DNA of 33,539 nt from an uncultured Spartobacteria bacterium (GCA_903901425.1 CAIURC010000039.1:1-33539); one strand, 5' to 3'. Positions 23,387 to 33,481 are shown, numbered from the stretch's first letter. Made by a program: numbers and translations. The notes: a model not told the origin generated them from the letters alone.

Positions 23387-24031
23387 ATGGAGCCGACAAG
23401 CCGAGTCCGGGTCAAGATCTGCGGGATCACCAGTTTGGAGGACGCGTGTGCCGCCGTGGCCAGTGGCGCGTCGGCCCTGGGATTCAACCTGTACCCGGGC
23501 TCCAAGCGGTATATCAACTTGGAAACAAATGCCTGCTGGATGGTCCAGGTCCCGCCTCTGGTCACAAAAGTTGCGGTGGTGGTGAATCTCCCCCTCGAAC
23601 GTGCGTTGGAGGTGGCGGCGCATCCCGCCGTGGATCTGATCCAGTTTCATGGCGACGAGGACTCGGAGTACTGTGCCCAATTCGCCCAGAGCGGGCGTCC
23701 CTTTGTCAAAGCGCTTCGCCTCAGGGGCGAACGGGAGGTGGAGGAGGCAAACCTCTACTCCACACCGTTCGTCCTCGTCGACGCCGCATCCGGTGCCGCG
23801 TACGGCGGAACTGGCAGCGCCGTGAATTTGCAGCTCGCCGTCCGGGTCCGGGAGCGGCACCCGGATTTGCGGCTGATTCTGGCCGGTGGGCTCGGGCCGG
23901 GGAACGTTGGGGAGGCCGTTGCGGTGGTCAAGCCGTACGCGGTCGATGTTGCAAGCGGGGTGGAGGTTTCTGCGCCGCGCAAGGATGGGGAATTGATGCG
24001 GCGGTTTGTGCAGGCGGCGTGCAGGGGCTGA
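23387..24031 (+). CDS. trpF: Phosphoribosylanthranilate isomerase
   Basis: This 214-residue TIM-barrel enzyme converts N-(5-phosphoribosyl)anthranilate to the carboxyphenylamino-deoxyribulose phosphate in tryptophan synthesis. Motifs in order: VKICGIT with the catalytic cysteine, ALGFNLYPGSKRYI, LIQFHGDED, FVLVDAASGAAYGGTG with the catalytic aspartate, LILAGGLGPGNV for phosphate binding, and YAVDVASGVE. No other trp gene lies nearby, so it is detached from the rest of the pathway. ATG 23387 begins shortly before the first strand; the frame is open upstream and the ribosome binding site is unclear. The gene is divergent to the amidase with 114 bp between, and 119 bp separate it from the secretin gene. 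Confidence 0.95.
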   Translation: MEPTSRVRVKICGITSLEDACAAVASGASALGFNLYPGSKRYINLETNACWMVQVPPLVTKVAVVVNLPLERALEVAAHPAVDLIQFHGDEDSEYCAQFAQSGRPFVKALRLRGEREVEEANLYSTPFVLVDAASGAAYGGTGSAVNLQLAVRVRERHPDLRLILAGGLGPGNVGEAVAVVKPYAVDVASGVEVSAPRKDGELMRRFVQAACRG

Positions 24032-24150
24032 GGGCTCGGGGCTGGACCCGGCCGAGGCGCAGTGCCGGGCTGCGTGCGAGGAAAAATCGTGACCTGACAC
24101 ATGGCGAGCGTGCATGGTCCGGGATCTGCTCAATGGAGGGTTAAACTGCG

Positions 24151-25794
24151 ATGCAACCGAGACTTTGCCGGATTATTTTGATGTTGTTCCTCTGGGAGGC
24201 TGGGCTGCGCGCGCAGGAATCGGCGCCGAAGGGTGGAGTGGTGCCGCCGCTTGAACCGGTGCCGGAAGCGGGGGCTGCGGCGCCCTCGGGTGAGAACGGC
24301 GTGCCGGAGGCGCCCGGAGGAAAACGGGTCAACGAGTTTCAGGGGGACGAACTGGGGCTGGTTTTACGGACCTTGGCCAGGCAGGCAGGAGTGACTGTGG
24401 TGCTGACCGACAAGGCGGCGGAAGCTGGCGGCACGGTCACGGCCCGGATCGAGGACAAGACGCCCCTTGAGGCCATGGAGATTCTGGTGGAATCCAAAGG
24501 GCTGATTTTGGACCAGCGGGACCGGGTGTATTTTGTAAAGACGCAGGAGGAAAAGGCCAAGGAACCGACCGAGGCGGCCAGCTTCACCCTCAGCTACGCC
24601 GTGGCCAAGGACGTGCTGCCTCTGCTTCAGGCCCAGCTCCAGAGCGGGATCGGCCCCCAGTCCGATCAGCGCACCAACACCGTTTTCTTCCGGGAAAACA
24701 AATCAAACGTCGACAAGATCCGGAAGTTTTTGGAAGCGGTGGATCGTCCCACGCAGCAGGTGATGATCGAGGCGCGGTTGGTGGAGGTGAACGCCAATCC
24801 CAAGCAGAGTTACGGGATCAACTGGGGCGGGGTGTTGGGCAGCTCTTCGGCTGCGAAGACGTTCCAGTTCGGCGGGTCAAGCCTCGAGACGCGGGATCCG
24901 GCCACTGGCGCTCTCACCTCGGCTGCGGGGCCCGTGATTGGTGCGGACGGCCGTTTTCTGCCCCGGGAATTTGTCCGCAAAAGCAACCAGTTCCAGAATT
25001 TGGGCAAGGCCCTCGGGGGCCAGTACGCGATTTTGAGCGGACCGCAGATGAGTTTCACGCTGAGGCTTTTGAACGAGGACAGCGATGCCGAGTTTCTCGC
25101 AAACCAGCGGATTGTGACTACGAGCAACGGGAAGGCGGAGGTGAAAGTGATCCGGAGCCAGCCCGTTCCACGGTTGAACTTCAACGAGCAGACCGCCCAG
25201 GCGGTATTCAGCGGGTTTGACGACAAGGAGTTCGGGAACACGCTTGAAGTGACCCCGATCATCAACAAAGAGGGGTTTATCTCTCTGGTGGTGAAGCCCG
25301 AGATCAGCAATAAGGTGGACGACGTCCGGTTCGTGTTCGGAAACGCCACGGTCACCAGCCCCATCATCGACAAGCGGTCCCTCAATTCCAACGTGATGAT
25401 CCGGAGCGGCGAGACTTTGGCCATCGGCGGCCTGCTCCAAGACGAGGCGCTCAAGACCCGCGCCAAGGTTCCCATCCTCGGCGACATCCCCCTCATCGGT
25501 GCCGCATTCCAGGAACGCCTCAACGAACGCAGGAAACGCAACCTCCTCATTTTCGTCACCCCGACCATCCTCCAGCCAGGAAAAGGAACCGGGCTCGAAG
25601 ACCAGGTCAGCGGGCTCAAAGGCACCGGGGAGATCTACGCGGATCCGAACGGCTGGCGGAACAACGCCAAGAGCGCCATCCGCCTTTTTCCCAAGCCGGA
25701 CCGCCCGAACGCAGCGGATCTCCCAAAGCCGGGGATTCCCGAGACCCCGACCAAGCCGTTCCGCAAACCCGGTTCCGGGCTGCGCACGGAGTAG
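24151..25794 (+). CDS. Secretin (type II/III secretion or type IV pilus outer-membrane channel)
   Basis: This 547-residue protein has a signal peptide (CRIILMLFLWEAGLRAQ), a Pro/Ala-rich linker, an N0/STN-like domain (about 60-130, ELGLVLRTLARQAGVTVVL), an N1-type domain (about 145-195, SFTLSYAVAKDVLPLLQAQL) and a secretin C-domain from about 200 to 475. The secretin signature is clear: NSNVMIRSGETLAIGGLLQ followed by KVPILGDIPLIGAAF. The earlier QVMIEARLVEVNANP is also diagnostic. The tail from about 490 is Pro-rich and low-complexity. Secretins form multimeric outer-membrane gates for secretion or pilus extrusion. No partner genes (pilM-P, gspC-E) are nearby. GGAGGG (24135-24140) lies ten bases before the ATG. 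PilQ- or GspD-like type cannot be decided. Confidence 0.9.
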   Translation: MQPRLCRIILMLFLWEAGLRAQESAPKGGVVPPLEPVPEAGAAAPSGENGVPEAPGGKRVNEFQGDELGLVLRTLARQAGVTVVLTDKAAEAGGTVTARIEDKTPLEAMEILVESKGLILDQRDRVYFVKTQEEKAKEPTEAASFTLSYAVAKDVLPLLQAQLQSGIGPQSDQRTNTVFFRENKSNVDKIRKFLEAVDRPTQQVMIEARLVEVNANPKQSYGINWGGVLGSSSAAKTFQFGGSSLETRDPATGALTSAAGPVIGADGRFLPREFVRKSNQFQNLGKALGGQYAILSGPQMSFTLRLLNEDSDAEFLANQRIVTTSNGKAEVKVIRSQPVPRLNFNEQTAQAVFSGFDDKEFGNTLEVTPIINKEGFISLVVKPEISNKVDDVRFVFGNATVTSPIIDKRSLNSNVMIRSGETLAIGGLLQDEALKTRAKVPILGDIPLIGAAFQERLNERRKRNLLIFVTPTILQPGKGTGLEDQVSGLKGTGEIYADPNGWRNNAKSAIRLFPKPDRPNAADLPKPGIPETPTKPFRKPGSGLRTE

Positions 25795-25947
25795 GATAGG
25801 GCTCAGTTGCAGCGGCGCGCGGACATCTTCGGTGGATCGGAATCACATTCCGGCGAGGCCGGATCCATTCCGGGTTCCTGACAGAAAAGCGGGTTTTTTT
25901 GGGGTTGTTGAATGTTGGGTGCGCGGTTCACCGATTGGAACCCGGGA

Positions 25948-25969
25948 CGGGATGGAGGCCTCAATCCCG
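25948..25969 (+). promoter_or_regulatory. Hairpin in the leader of ileS
   Basis: CGGGAT (25948-25953) and ATCCCG (25964-25969) pair perfectly around a ten-base loop, about 88 bp before the ileS ATG. It could be a leader structure or the end of the secretin transcript, but no T-run follows. T-box landmarks were looked for and not seen. The rest of 25795-26057 shows nothing more than a short T7 run (25894-25900). Confidence 0.3.
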
Positions 25970-26057
25970 CCATTGCTACGCGGGCGTCACCCGGGCGGTT
26001 GACCCGTGCAAGGGGAAGCCCTAGGTTCTCCGGCTTCACCTTTGCCGCCTTGCACCG

Positions 26058-28865
26058 ATGAGCCAGACCTACAAAGACACGCTGCAGCTTCCCAAGACCG
26101 ACTTCCCCATGAAGGCGGATCTCGTCAAACGCGAACCGGAACGGCTGGCCCGCTGGGAATCCGAGCACCTCTACGGCAAGATCCAGGAGGCGCGTGCGGG
26201 GAGTCCCTCGTTTATTCTGCATGACGGTCCGCCATTCGCCAACGGAGACGTCCACATGGGCACCGCTCTCAACAAGGTGCTCAAGGATTTGGTGGTCAAA
26301 TCCAAGACGATGGCCGGTTTCCGAGCGCCCTTTGTTCCGGGCTGGGACTGCCATGGGCTGCCCATCGAGTTCAAGGTGGTCAAGGAATCGCGGGGCCTCA
26401 CTCCGGCCGAGGTCCGGCGCCGTTCCGAGGAGTACGCCCGCAAATTCATCGATGTGCAGCGCGGCCAGTTCAAGCGGCTCGGCGTTTTTGGGGAGTGGTC
26501 CGACCCGTATCTGACCCTGGCACCGGCGTACGAGGCGGAGATTATCCGGGTATTCGGCCGTCTGGTGGACAGGGGGTTGGTTTACCAGTCCAAGAAACCC
26601 GTCTACTGGAGCACCGGGGCGCAGACGGCCTTGGCCGAGGCCGAGGTCGAGTACGCAGACCGCACCGATCCCGCGATTTTTGTCAAATTCCCGATCGTGA
26701 CCGGGCCTCTGGCCGGCCGGGCGAGCATGGTGATCTGGACGACAACTCCGTGGACCCTTCCGGCCAACGTGGCCATCGCGGTGCATCCGCGCCAGCGGTA
26801 TGTTGTCCGGGCGCTGCGCCGGAAGGAACCGGAGGCGGTCCTGGAGGCGTTGACCGAACAGACGCCGCGTTCCGAGCTTTACGTGATCGCGGAAGCATTG
26901 CTCCCGGCGTTTCTGGAGGCGGCGGGATATGAGGAAGTCGGTTTTTCGAGCCGCGCCTTGGAGGCGGACAACGCCGAGGCGCTGGGGGACTGGCTTCTGG
27001 CCGGGATGACCGGGGAAGAACTGGCGGGGAACGAGGCGCAGCACCCGTTTCTGGAGCGGCGTTCGAGGATCATCACGGCGGATTTTGTCACGATGGACAC
27101 CGGCACGGGCCAGGTCCACATTGCGCCCGGACACGGGGCGGACGACTACATGGCCGGGGTGCAGAACGGGCTGCCGATTTTGTCGCCGGTGGACGAGCAC
27201 GGCCGGTTTACGGAGGAGGTGGGGGTACCAGTCTGGGCCGGGAAATACGTCTTTGAGGCGAACCGTGAGGTGATTGCGCACTTGAAGGAAACCGGGTCGT
27301 TGCTCGGGGAACAGGTGTACCAGCACTCCTATCCGCACTGCTGGCGGTCCAAAACGCCGGTGGTTTTCCGGGCGGTCGAACAGTTTTTCATCCGGATCGA
27401 TGCGGTGCGCCAGGAGGCTCTGGCGGCCATTGAAGGCGTGCAATGGATCCCGCACTGGGGCCGGAACCGGATCCATGGGACGGTGGAGTCGCGTCCGGAC
27501 TGGTGCATTTCGCGGCAGCGTTCTTGGGGGGTGCCGTTGCCGGTTTTTTACGCGGCGGACGGCAGTCCGATTCTGGACGGGGATCTGGCGCGGAAAGTGG
27601 CGGACTGCGTGGAGGAAGGTGGAACGAACCTCTGGTTTGAGAAGGACGACGCGTGGTGGTCGGAAAAGCTGGGGCTGCCCGCAGGCACGACGCGCCGGAA
27701 CGACACGCTGGATGTGTGGATCGATTCCGGGGTGTCGCACGAGGCGGTGTTGCGCCGGCATCCGGCGCTCAGTTGGCCAGCGGATCTGTATCTGGAGGCG
27801 ACCGACCAGCACCGGGGCTGGTTCCAGTCCTCGCTCATCACATCGGTGGCCTTGAACCACGCGGCGCCTTACCGGGCGGTGTTGACGCACGGGTTTGTGG
27901 TGGACAAGGACACGCGCAAGAAGGTGTCGAAGTCGGAGCAGGGCAACTACGTCAAGCCGATGAACGCCGAGCATTTTGTCGGAAAATACGGCGCGGACAT
28001 TGTCCGGCTCTGGGCGGCCAGCGTGGAGTTCACCAACGAAGTGCCGTTCTCGGAGGAATCCTTTGCGCTGTTGACCGACGCGTACCGCCAGTTCCGAAAC
28101 GTGCTCCGGATCCTGCTGGCCAACCTCCACGACGCGCCGGCGGATCTGAAGCGGCCGGAAGGAATGACGCTGGTGGACCGCTGGATTTTGTCCCGGCTCC
28201 AGGCGGTGGTGGCGGGATGCCGCGAGGCGTATGCCGCCCTCGAGTTCCGCAGGGTGTTCCAGTTGCTCAACCAGTTTTGCACGGTGGACCTGAGCGCGCT
28301 CTATGTGGACATCACCAAGGACCGCCTCTACTGCGATGCGCCGGATGCGCCGCGGCGGCGGGCCACACAGTGGGTCATGCGCGAGGTGTTCGAGGCGCTG
28401 ACCCGGCTCCTGGCTCCGGTTCTGGCGTTCACGGCAGACGAAGCCTGGGAGTATTCGGGCCGGAAAACCGCGGTCCATCTCGAGCTGTTTCCAGAGGCCG
28501 ATCTCGCATTCCGGGACGAGGCGCTGGAGTCGCGCGTGGAACGGTTGCTGGAGTTGCGCGGCGTGATTGCACAGGCGGTGGAACAGGCCCGGAAAGAAAA
28601 GCTGATCGGCAACGCGCTGGAAGGCCGGGTCATTCTGCATCTCGCCGATCCGGTGCTGCGCGAGGAATTGGCAGGACGGGTGGAGGAACTGGAGGAGTTT
28701 TTCATCCTGAGCAGCTTGGAACTGCGGGCCGGTGATGTGGACCGGGCCGAGATTGCGGCATCCACAGACCGCAAATGCTCCCGATGCTGGCGCCACCGGC
28801 GTTCGGTGGGGCTGAGCGTTGCGCATCCGGAGTTGTGCGAGCGGTGTGCCGGAGTCGTGGCCTGA
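26058..28865 (+). CDS. ileS: Isoleucyl-tRNA synthetase
   Basis: This 935-residue class I synthetase charges tRNA-Ile. The HIGH-type motif is HMGT (residues 66-69) within DGPPFANGDVHMGTALNKVL, with Thr in place of the final His. The KMSKS motif is KVSKS (622-626). The editing domain (about 200-400) contains IWTTTPWTLPANVA and GTGQVHIAPGHGADDY, so mischarged valine can be removed. The anticodon-binding domain follows, and a zinc finger closes the protein (CSRCWRHR ... CERC). Length and order match bacterial-type IleRS of the short (mupirocin-sensitive) class. No strong ribosome binding site is seen before the ATG. lspA begins ten bases after the stop, a common ileS-lspA pairing. Confidence 0.97.
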   Translation: MSQTYKDTLQLPKTDFPMKADLVKREPERLARWESEHLYGKIQEARAGSPSFILHDGPPFANGDVHMGTALNKVLKDLVVKSKTMAGFRAPFVPGWDCHGLPIEFKVVKESRGLTPAEVRRRSEEYARKFIDVQRGQFKRLGVFGEWSDPYLTLAPAYEAEIIRVFGRLVDRGLVYQSKKPVYWSTGAQTALAEAEVEYADRTDPAIFVKFPIVTGPLAGRASMVIWTTTPWTLPANVAIAVHPRQRYVVRALRRKEPEAVLEALTEQTPRSELYVIAEALLPAFLEAAGYEEVGFSSRALEADNAEALGDWLLAGMTGEELAGNEAQHPFLERRSRIITADFVTMDTGTGQVHIAPGHGADDYMAGVQNGLPILSPVDEHGRFTEEVGVPVWAGKYVFEANREVIAHLKETGSLLGEQVYQHSYPHCWRSKTPVVFRAVEQFFIRIDAVRQEALAAIEGVQWIPHWGRNRIHGTVESRPDWCISRQRSWGVPLPVFYAADGSPILDGDLARKVADCVEEGGTNLWFEKDDAWWSEKLGLPAGTTRRNDTLDVWIDSGVSHEAVLRRHPALSWPADLYLEATDQHRGWFQSSLITSVALNHAAPYRAVLTHGFVVDKDTRKKVSKSEQGNYVKPMNAEHFVGKYGADIVRLWAASVEFTNEVPFSEESFALLTDAYRQFRNVLRILLANLHDAPADLKRPEGMTLVDRWILSRLQAVVAGCREAYAALEFRRVFQLLNQFCTVDLSALYVDITKDRLYCDAPDAPRRRATQWVMREVFEALTRLLAPVLAFTADEAWEYSGRKTAVHLELFPEADLAFRDEALESRVERLLELRGVIAQAVEQARKEKLIGNALEGRVILHLADPVLREELAGRVEELEEFFILSSLELRAGDVDRAEIAASTDRKCSRCWRHRRSVGLSVAHPELCERCAGVVA

Positions 28866-28875
28866 GGACGTCGCG

Positions 28876-29352
28876 ATGAAATTTCTGCTCCTGCTCGCCC
28901 TCCCGTGTTACGCGCTGGATCAAGCCACCAAATGGCTGGTGATCCGGCGGTTGGAATACAACGGGGATCCGGTGCCGGTTTGGGGCGATTTTTTCTCGCT
29001 CTGCCACTGGGGCAATACCGGGGCCGCGTTTGGCGCTTTTCATGACAGCAACCGCGGGTTTCTGATTTTGTCGGCTCTGGCCGTGGTGGGAATCCTTGTG
29101 GCTGCATGGCGTGGCGCGTTTTCAGACGCGGCCAGCCGCTGGGGAGTCGGACTGATGCTGGGTGGCGTTCTGGGAAACCTCACCGACCGGATCCTGCACG
29201 GACACGTGGTGGATTTTCTGCTGTTCAACCTGCACCTGCCGTATGCCGATCCGTGGCCCGCCTTCAACGTGGCGGACAGCTGCATCTGCGTGGCTGCCGG
29301 ATTGTTCATCTGGAGCACGTTCCGGCCCGGTGTCGGTGACGTGAAACTATGA
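28876..29352 (+). CDS. lspA: Lipoprotein signal peptidase
   Basis: This 158-residue inner-membrane aspartyl protease removes signal peptides from diacylglyceryl prolipoproteins. Four membrane segments are visible (about 1-16, 60-78, 88-104 and 133-150). Conserved motifs are DQATKWLV, NTGAAFG, GNLTDRILHGHVVDF with catalytic D113, and FNVADSCI with catalytic D134. The 21-residue spacing between the aspartates fits the family. The ATG lies ten bases after the ileS stop. Its own stop overlaps the next ATG (ATGA, 29349-29352), so translation is coupled. The frame has an upstream extension inside ileS that does not resemble LspA. Confidence 0.95.
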   Translation: MKFLLLLALPCYALDQATKWLVIRRLEYNGDPVPVWGDFFSLCHWGNTGAAFGAFHDSNRGFLILSALAVVGILVAAWRGAFSDAASRWGVGLMLGGVLGNLTDRILHGHVVDFLLFNLHLPYADPWPAFNVADSCICVAAGLFIWSTFRPGVGDVKL

Positions 29353-30158
29353 CTGGCACGGACGCCAGCTGGTGCTGGGACGGAGAACAGTTTGTCCGGG
29401 GCAGGGACGTTCCAGCCTCCGATCGCGGGTTCCGGTACGGGATGTCTGTTTTTGAAAGTCTCCGGGTCGCGGACGGTGTCCCGGAGTTTTTCTCGGCCCA
29501 TGCCGATCGTCTCCGGCGAGGCTGCGATTTTTTTTCGTTCCCGTTTCCTGCCTTGGCTGTGGAGGAGGCGCGCGGACTTTTCAGGGGATTGAACGGGGAG
29601 GGATTTGCCCGGATTTATGTGACAGCCGGGCCCGGTGGCCCCACAGACTCTGTGGAGCGGCCCGGGGTCTGGGTGAACTGGGAGAAACGGGAACGCCGTT
29701 CGGTGGAAGGGTTCCGGATTGGAATTGCGGGAGGCGAGTTTGTGCCGATCTTCGGCGGGCTGAAGACCGGGAATTACTGGCGGAATTTGGAGGTGCTCCG
29801 TCAGGCGCGTATCGCAGGATGGGATGACGCGGTTTTGCTGGGAGCCGGCGGGCAGTTGGTTTCGGCGTGCGTGGCCAATCTGTTTTTGGTGGAAGCGGGA
29901 CGGATCCGGACGCCGGCGGTGGAGGGCGGCGTGCGGTCGGGCGTGTTGCGGGAATGGGTTTGCGGCGAGGAACCGGTTGAGGAGGTTCGTCTCGAGGAAC
30001 GGGATCTGTGGGCTGCGGACGAGATTTTTCTGACCAACAGCTGGATCGGAATCGCGCCGGTTTTGGAATTGGAAGGGCGCACAGTGCGCTCGTCCGAAGT
30101 GGGCCGTGGGTTGGCCCTAAAACTGGAACAGGCGCGGCACACGGGGCTTCTTTCATGA
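29349..30158 (+). CDS. Class IV PLP-dependent aminotransferase/aminodeoxychorismate lyase-like
   Basis: This 269-residue fold-type IV PLP enzyme resembles aminodeoxychorismate lyase (PabC) and branched-chain or D-amino-acid aminotransferases. Landmarks: DRGFRYGMSVFESLRV near the start, a phosphate-binding arginine in RIYVTAGPGG, the PLP lysine in GLKTGNYWRNLEVLRQA, and the GGQLVSACVANLFLVE loop. In many members that loop carries a glutamate contacting the pyridine nitrogen (E-x-x-x-N-x-F); here the position reads Ser, a variant also seen in some lyase-like members. PabC makes 4-aminobenzoate for folate; no pabA or pabB lies here, so the activity is open. ATGA overlaps join it to lspA and to mfd, so the three are co-translated. 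Confidence 0.82.
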   Translation: MTGTDASWCWDGEQFVRGRDVPASDRGFRYGMSVFESLRVADGVPEFFSAHADRLRRGCDFFSFPFPALAVEEARGLFRGLNGEGFARIYVTAGPGGPTDSVERPGVWVNWEKRERRSVEGFRIGIAGGEFVPIFGGLKTGNYWRNLEVLRQARIAGWDDAVLLGAGGQLVSACVANLFLVEAGRIRTPAVEGGVRSGVLREWVCGEEPVEEVRLEERDLWAADEIFLTNSWIGIAPVLELEGRTVRSSEVGRGLALKLEQARHTGLLS

Positions 30159-33100
30159 AGGCGACCGGTGCTGGATCACGCGGCGGACTGGACGGGGTGC
30201 TGGACTGGATGGCGGCGTGTCCGGCTCTTGCGCGAAAGGTAGCGGGCCGGCGGGGTGGGTGGGTTCTGGAACACGTGCATCCGGCTGCCCACGCTTCCGT
30301 GGTGGCATTGGTTGGCCGGACAGCGCCTGGCCGGGTCTGGGTCGTCTGCCGGGATCTCAAACAGCAGGAGTCCGTGCATAGCGAACTCTGCAACTGGTTC
30401 CCGGAGGCCCAGTTTTTTCCGGAACTCGAGTTGAGCGCGGTGGCCGGTGCGTTGCCGGATCCGGAGGTGGCAGCGGAGCGGTTGGCGATTGTCGAAAAAC
30501 TGGCAGCCGGCGGCGAAGGCGGTATGCTGGTGGTCACTGCTGCCGCGTTGGACGAGGCGGTGCCATCGGCGACCGCATTGAAAAAGATGGAGGTGCGTTT
30601 GGACAAAGGCACCACTGTGGATCGCGAGGTGTTGCTGGAGAAGTTGAGCAGCCACGGATACGAGTCGGTGGGACAGGTTTCAGCCCGGGGCCAGTACGCA
30701 GTCCGGGGCGGCATTCTAGACGTGTTCTCGTATCAGGAGCCGTTGCCAGTGCGGCTCGAGTTTTTCGGGGACGAGATTGAGTCGGTGCGGCATTTTGACT
30801 TGGACCAGCAGACTTCGGTGGAACAACTCGAAGGCTGCGTGCTTTTGCTCGGGGACGGCAGCGAGTTGGGCGCGTCCGGCAAGACAGCGGGTGGAAAGAA
30901 GAAGGCCGAGGTTCCGCTCCGGAACTACGCGGCCACCGGGGACCTGTGGATCGACTTGACCGGGGAGGGTGGGCTGGGGATCAAGGGCGCGGTGCGGATT
31001 CTGGAGCACGGCCAGGATACGGACGGGCCGGAGGACGATTCCCTCGCTTTTTACGAGCACGGGTTGGGCGACTTCGAGGCAGGCGACTTCGTGGTCGATG
31101 AAATCAAGCGGGAACGGTTTTTTGGTCAGTTGCGGGATTGGCGGGAATCGGGCTGGGCGGTATTTGTGTTTTGCAACAACGAGGGGGAGGCGGAACGGTT
31201 GCGGGACCTGTTGCCGCCGGTCGAGGCCGATGCGTTGAAGACTGTGGTGGGGGTTCTCGGAGGCGGGTTCGTGTTTCCCGCGGGCCGGATGGCGGTCCTC
31301 TCGGATGCCGAGTTGTTTGGCCGGTACCGGAACACGCGGGTTCGTCGGCAGGCCCTCAAACGGCTGCGGGAACAGGCGGGCCGCGTCCAGATGGATTTCA
31401 GCGAACTGGCCGAGGACGATCTCGTGGTGCATCTCGAACACGGGATCGGTCGGTACGAAGGGACACGCACAATTGCTTCCGGACCCGAAGGGCGTCCGGA
31501 AGAGGTTTTGGTTTTGGGCTTTGCCGGGGACGCAAAGCTCTACGTGCCGCTGGAGCAGGCCTACTTGGTGGCGAAGTACGTGGGGGTGGGCAAACGGAAT
31601 CCGCCTTTGTCGGTGCTCGGCGACGGCAAATGGGCGCGTGCCAAGCAGAGCGCGGAGAAGGCCGTGTTTGATTACGCGGGTCGGCTTCTGGAGGTCCAGG
31701 CTTCCCGCGAAACCGCTGTGGGACACGCGTTTGCGCCCGACAATAAATGGGTCCGGGAGTTTGAGGCGTCCTTTTTGTACAAGGAAACACCGGACCAACT
31801 CGCGGCCATCGCAGCCGCCAAGGCGGACATGGAGTCCGAGCGGCCCATGGACCGTTTGGTGTGTGGAGACGTCGGGTTCGGAAAAACGGAGGTGGCGATC
31901 CGCGCGGCGTTCAAGGCGGTGATGGGGGGCAAACAGGTGGCGGTGCTCGTGCCCACCACGGTGCTGGCCCAGCAGCATTTCCAGAATTTCCGGGAACGCA
32001 TGTCGGATTACCCGGTTCGTGTGGAGAGCCTGAGCCGGTTCCGGACGGCAGCGGAGCAGCGGCAGACCCTGGAGGGACTCAAGGACGGTTCGGTGGACAT
32101 TGTGGTCGGCACGCACCGGCTCATCTCCAAGGATGTGGAGTTCAAGGATCTTGGTCTGGTGGTGATCGACGAGGAACAGCGGTTTGGTGTTCTGCACAAA
32201 GAGAAGTTCAAGGAACTGTTCCGGCTCGTGGACATGCTCACCCTGAGCGCAACGCCGATTCCGCGGACCCTCTATCTTTCGCTCATGGGCGCCAAGGACA
32301 TGAGCACCATTGAAACGCCTCCGGCCAACCGGGTGCCGACGGAGACGCTGATCTGTCCGTACGACGAGCGGGTGATCCGGGACGCCATCGAACGGGAGTT
32401 AAAAAGGCAGGGGCAGGTCTATTTCCTCCACAACCGGGTCCAGGACATTGAGAAGGTGCAGATGCGGATCCGGGCGTTGTGTCCGAAGGCGCGCGTGGTG
32501 GTGGGGCACGGCCAGATGGAGGAGGGCGAGTTGGAGGAGGTGATGCAGACGTTTGTGAGTGGCGAGGCGGACGTGCTCGTATCCACCACCATCATCGAAA
32601 GCGGCCTGGATATCCCCAACGCCAACACGATCATCATCGACCGCGCCGACCGGTTCGGCCTTGCCGACCTCTACCAACTCCGCGGCCGCGTGGGGCGTGC
32701 CCAGCAGAAAGCGTACGCGTATCTGATGCTGCCCCGGGAACTGCTCGGGACCGGCGAGGCCCGCAAACGGATCAACGCCATCAAACAGTACAGCGCCCTC
32801 GGCGCTGGATTCAAAATCGCCATGCGCGACTTGGAAATTCGCGGGGCGGGGAACGTCCTTGGAACGGCGCAGAGCGGGCACATCATCAACGTGGGATTCG
32901 ATCTTTACTGCGCGCTCCTGCGGCAGGCCATTTCCAAGCTCAAGGGACAGCGATCCCGGATGCGTCTTGATGTTGGGATGCGCTTGGATTTTGTCGCGAT
33001 GCGCGAGGCGGGCTATGAGCCTGGGCTTCAGGCGCCGGCGTTTCTTCCTGCCAGTTACCTGCCCGATGCCCAGAGCCGGATTGCCGGATACCGCCGGTTG

Positions 33101-33379
33101 GCCGAGGTGACAACGCAGGAACAACTCGTGGCTCTCCGCAAGACTTGGGTGGACCGCTACGGCCGGATGCCAGAGCCGGTGCTTAATTTGATGTCGGTGA
33201 CGGAACTCAAGCTGCTGGCGTCTGCGCGGAAGATCACGGCAGTGGAGGTCCGGGAGCGGAAGGTGATGCTGACGCGGGCTGGCGATTACATTTTGTTGGG
33301 CGGGAAGTTCCCGCGCCTTGGGGCGGCGACGCCGGCCGAGTGCCTCAAGGAGTTGGTGGGGCTGCTGAGGAGTTTTTGA
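30155..33379 (+). CDS. mfd: Transcription-repair coupling factor Mfd
   Basis: This 1,074-residue ATP-dependent translocase removes RNA polymerase stalled at DNA damage and recruits UvrA. The N-terminal UvrB-like region (about 1-330) contains [20 protein letters not shown] and a short Gly/Lys-rich insertion ([11 protein letters not shown]). The RNA-polymerase-interacting domain begins near [17 protein letters not shown]. The RecG-like motor has Walker [17 protein letters not shown], motif [26 protein letters not shown], and the translocation segment near [19 protein letters not shown]. The C-terminal TRCF domain closes the protein. It is slightly shorter than E. coli Mfd (1,148), mostly in the N-terminal part. 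The ATG overlaps the previous stop (ATGA, 30155-30158). The frame is intact and ends 103 bp before the tandem repeat. Confidence 0.97.
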   Translation: MKATGAGSRGGLDGVLDWMAACPALARKVAGRRGGWVLEHVHPAAHASVVALVGRTAPGRVWVVCRDLKQQESVHSELCNWFPEAQFFPELELSAVAGALPDPEVAAERLAIVEKLAAGGEGGMLVVTAAALDEAVPSATALKKMEVRLDKGTTVDREVLLEKLSSHGYESVGQVSARGQYAVRGGILDVFSYQEPLPVRLEFFGDEIESVRHFDLDQQTSVEQLEGCVLLLGDGSELGASGKTAGGKKKAEVPLRNYAATGDLWIDLTGEGGLGIKGAVRILEHGQDTDGPEDDSLAFYEHGLGDFEAGDFVVDEIKRERFFGQLRDWRESGWAVFVFCNNEGEAERLRDLLPPVEADALKTVVGVLGGGFVFPAGRMAVLSDAELFGRYRNTRVRRQALKRLREQAGRVQMDFSELAEDDLVVHLEHGIGRYEGTRTIASGPEGRPEEVLVLGFAGDAKLYVPLEQAYLVAKYVGVGKRNPPLSVLGDGKWARAKQSAEKAVFDYAGRLLEVQASRETAVGHAFAPDNKWVREFEASFLYKETPDQLAAIAAAKADMESERPMDRLVCGDVGFGKTEVAIRAAFKAVMGGKQVAVLVPTTVLAQQHFQNFRERMSDYPVRVESLSRFRTAAEQRQTLEGLKDGSVDIVVGTHRLISKDVEFKDLGLVVIDEEQRFGVLHKEKFKELFRLVDMLTLSATPIPRTLYLSLMGAKDMSTIETPPANRVPTETLICPYDERVIRDAIERELKRQGQVYFLHNRVQDIEKVQMRIRALCPKARVVVGHGQMEEGELEEVMQTFVSGEADVLVSTTIIESGLDIPNANTIIIDRADRFGLADLYQLRGRVGRAQQKAYAYLMLPRELLGTGEARKRINAIKQYSALGAGFKIAMRDLEIRGAGNVLGTAQSGHIINVGFDLYCALLRQAISKLKGQRSRMRLDVGMRLDFVAMREAGYEPGLQAPAFLPASYLPDAQSRIAGYRRLAEVTTQEQLVALRKTWVDRYGRMPEPVLNLMSVTELKLLASARKITAVEVRERKVMLTRAGDYILLGGKFPRLGAATPAECLKELVGLLRSF

Positions 33380-33481
33380 AAAACCGGAGTGCTCCTGCGG
33401 GGGGGGACAGGTTGTGAGGAAAGAAAGGCGCTGTATTCCGGCGGGGTGAGCCAGAGGCAGATGCGCTTTGAGAGGGATGGG

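Noticed and set aside
25795-26057. A T-box riboswitch before ileS
   Set aside because: No T-box consensus such as AGGGTGGNACCGCG and no terminator/antiterminator pair were seen; only a simple hairpin is present.
25803-28826. A minus-strand open frame of about 1,000 codons opposite ileS
   Set aside because: It is a shadow of the GC-rich codon use of ileS: it is Arg/Pro/His-rich, has no domains, and the plus-strand gene is a complete IleRS.
30716-32197. A long minus-strand frame opposite mfd
   Set aside because: It covers coding sequence of a complete Mfd, has shadow composition and shows no recognisable motif.
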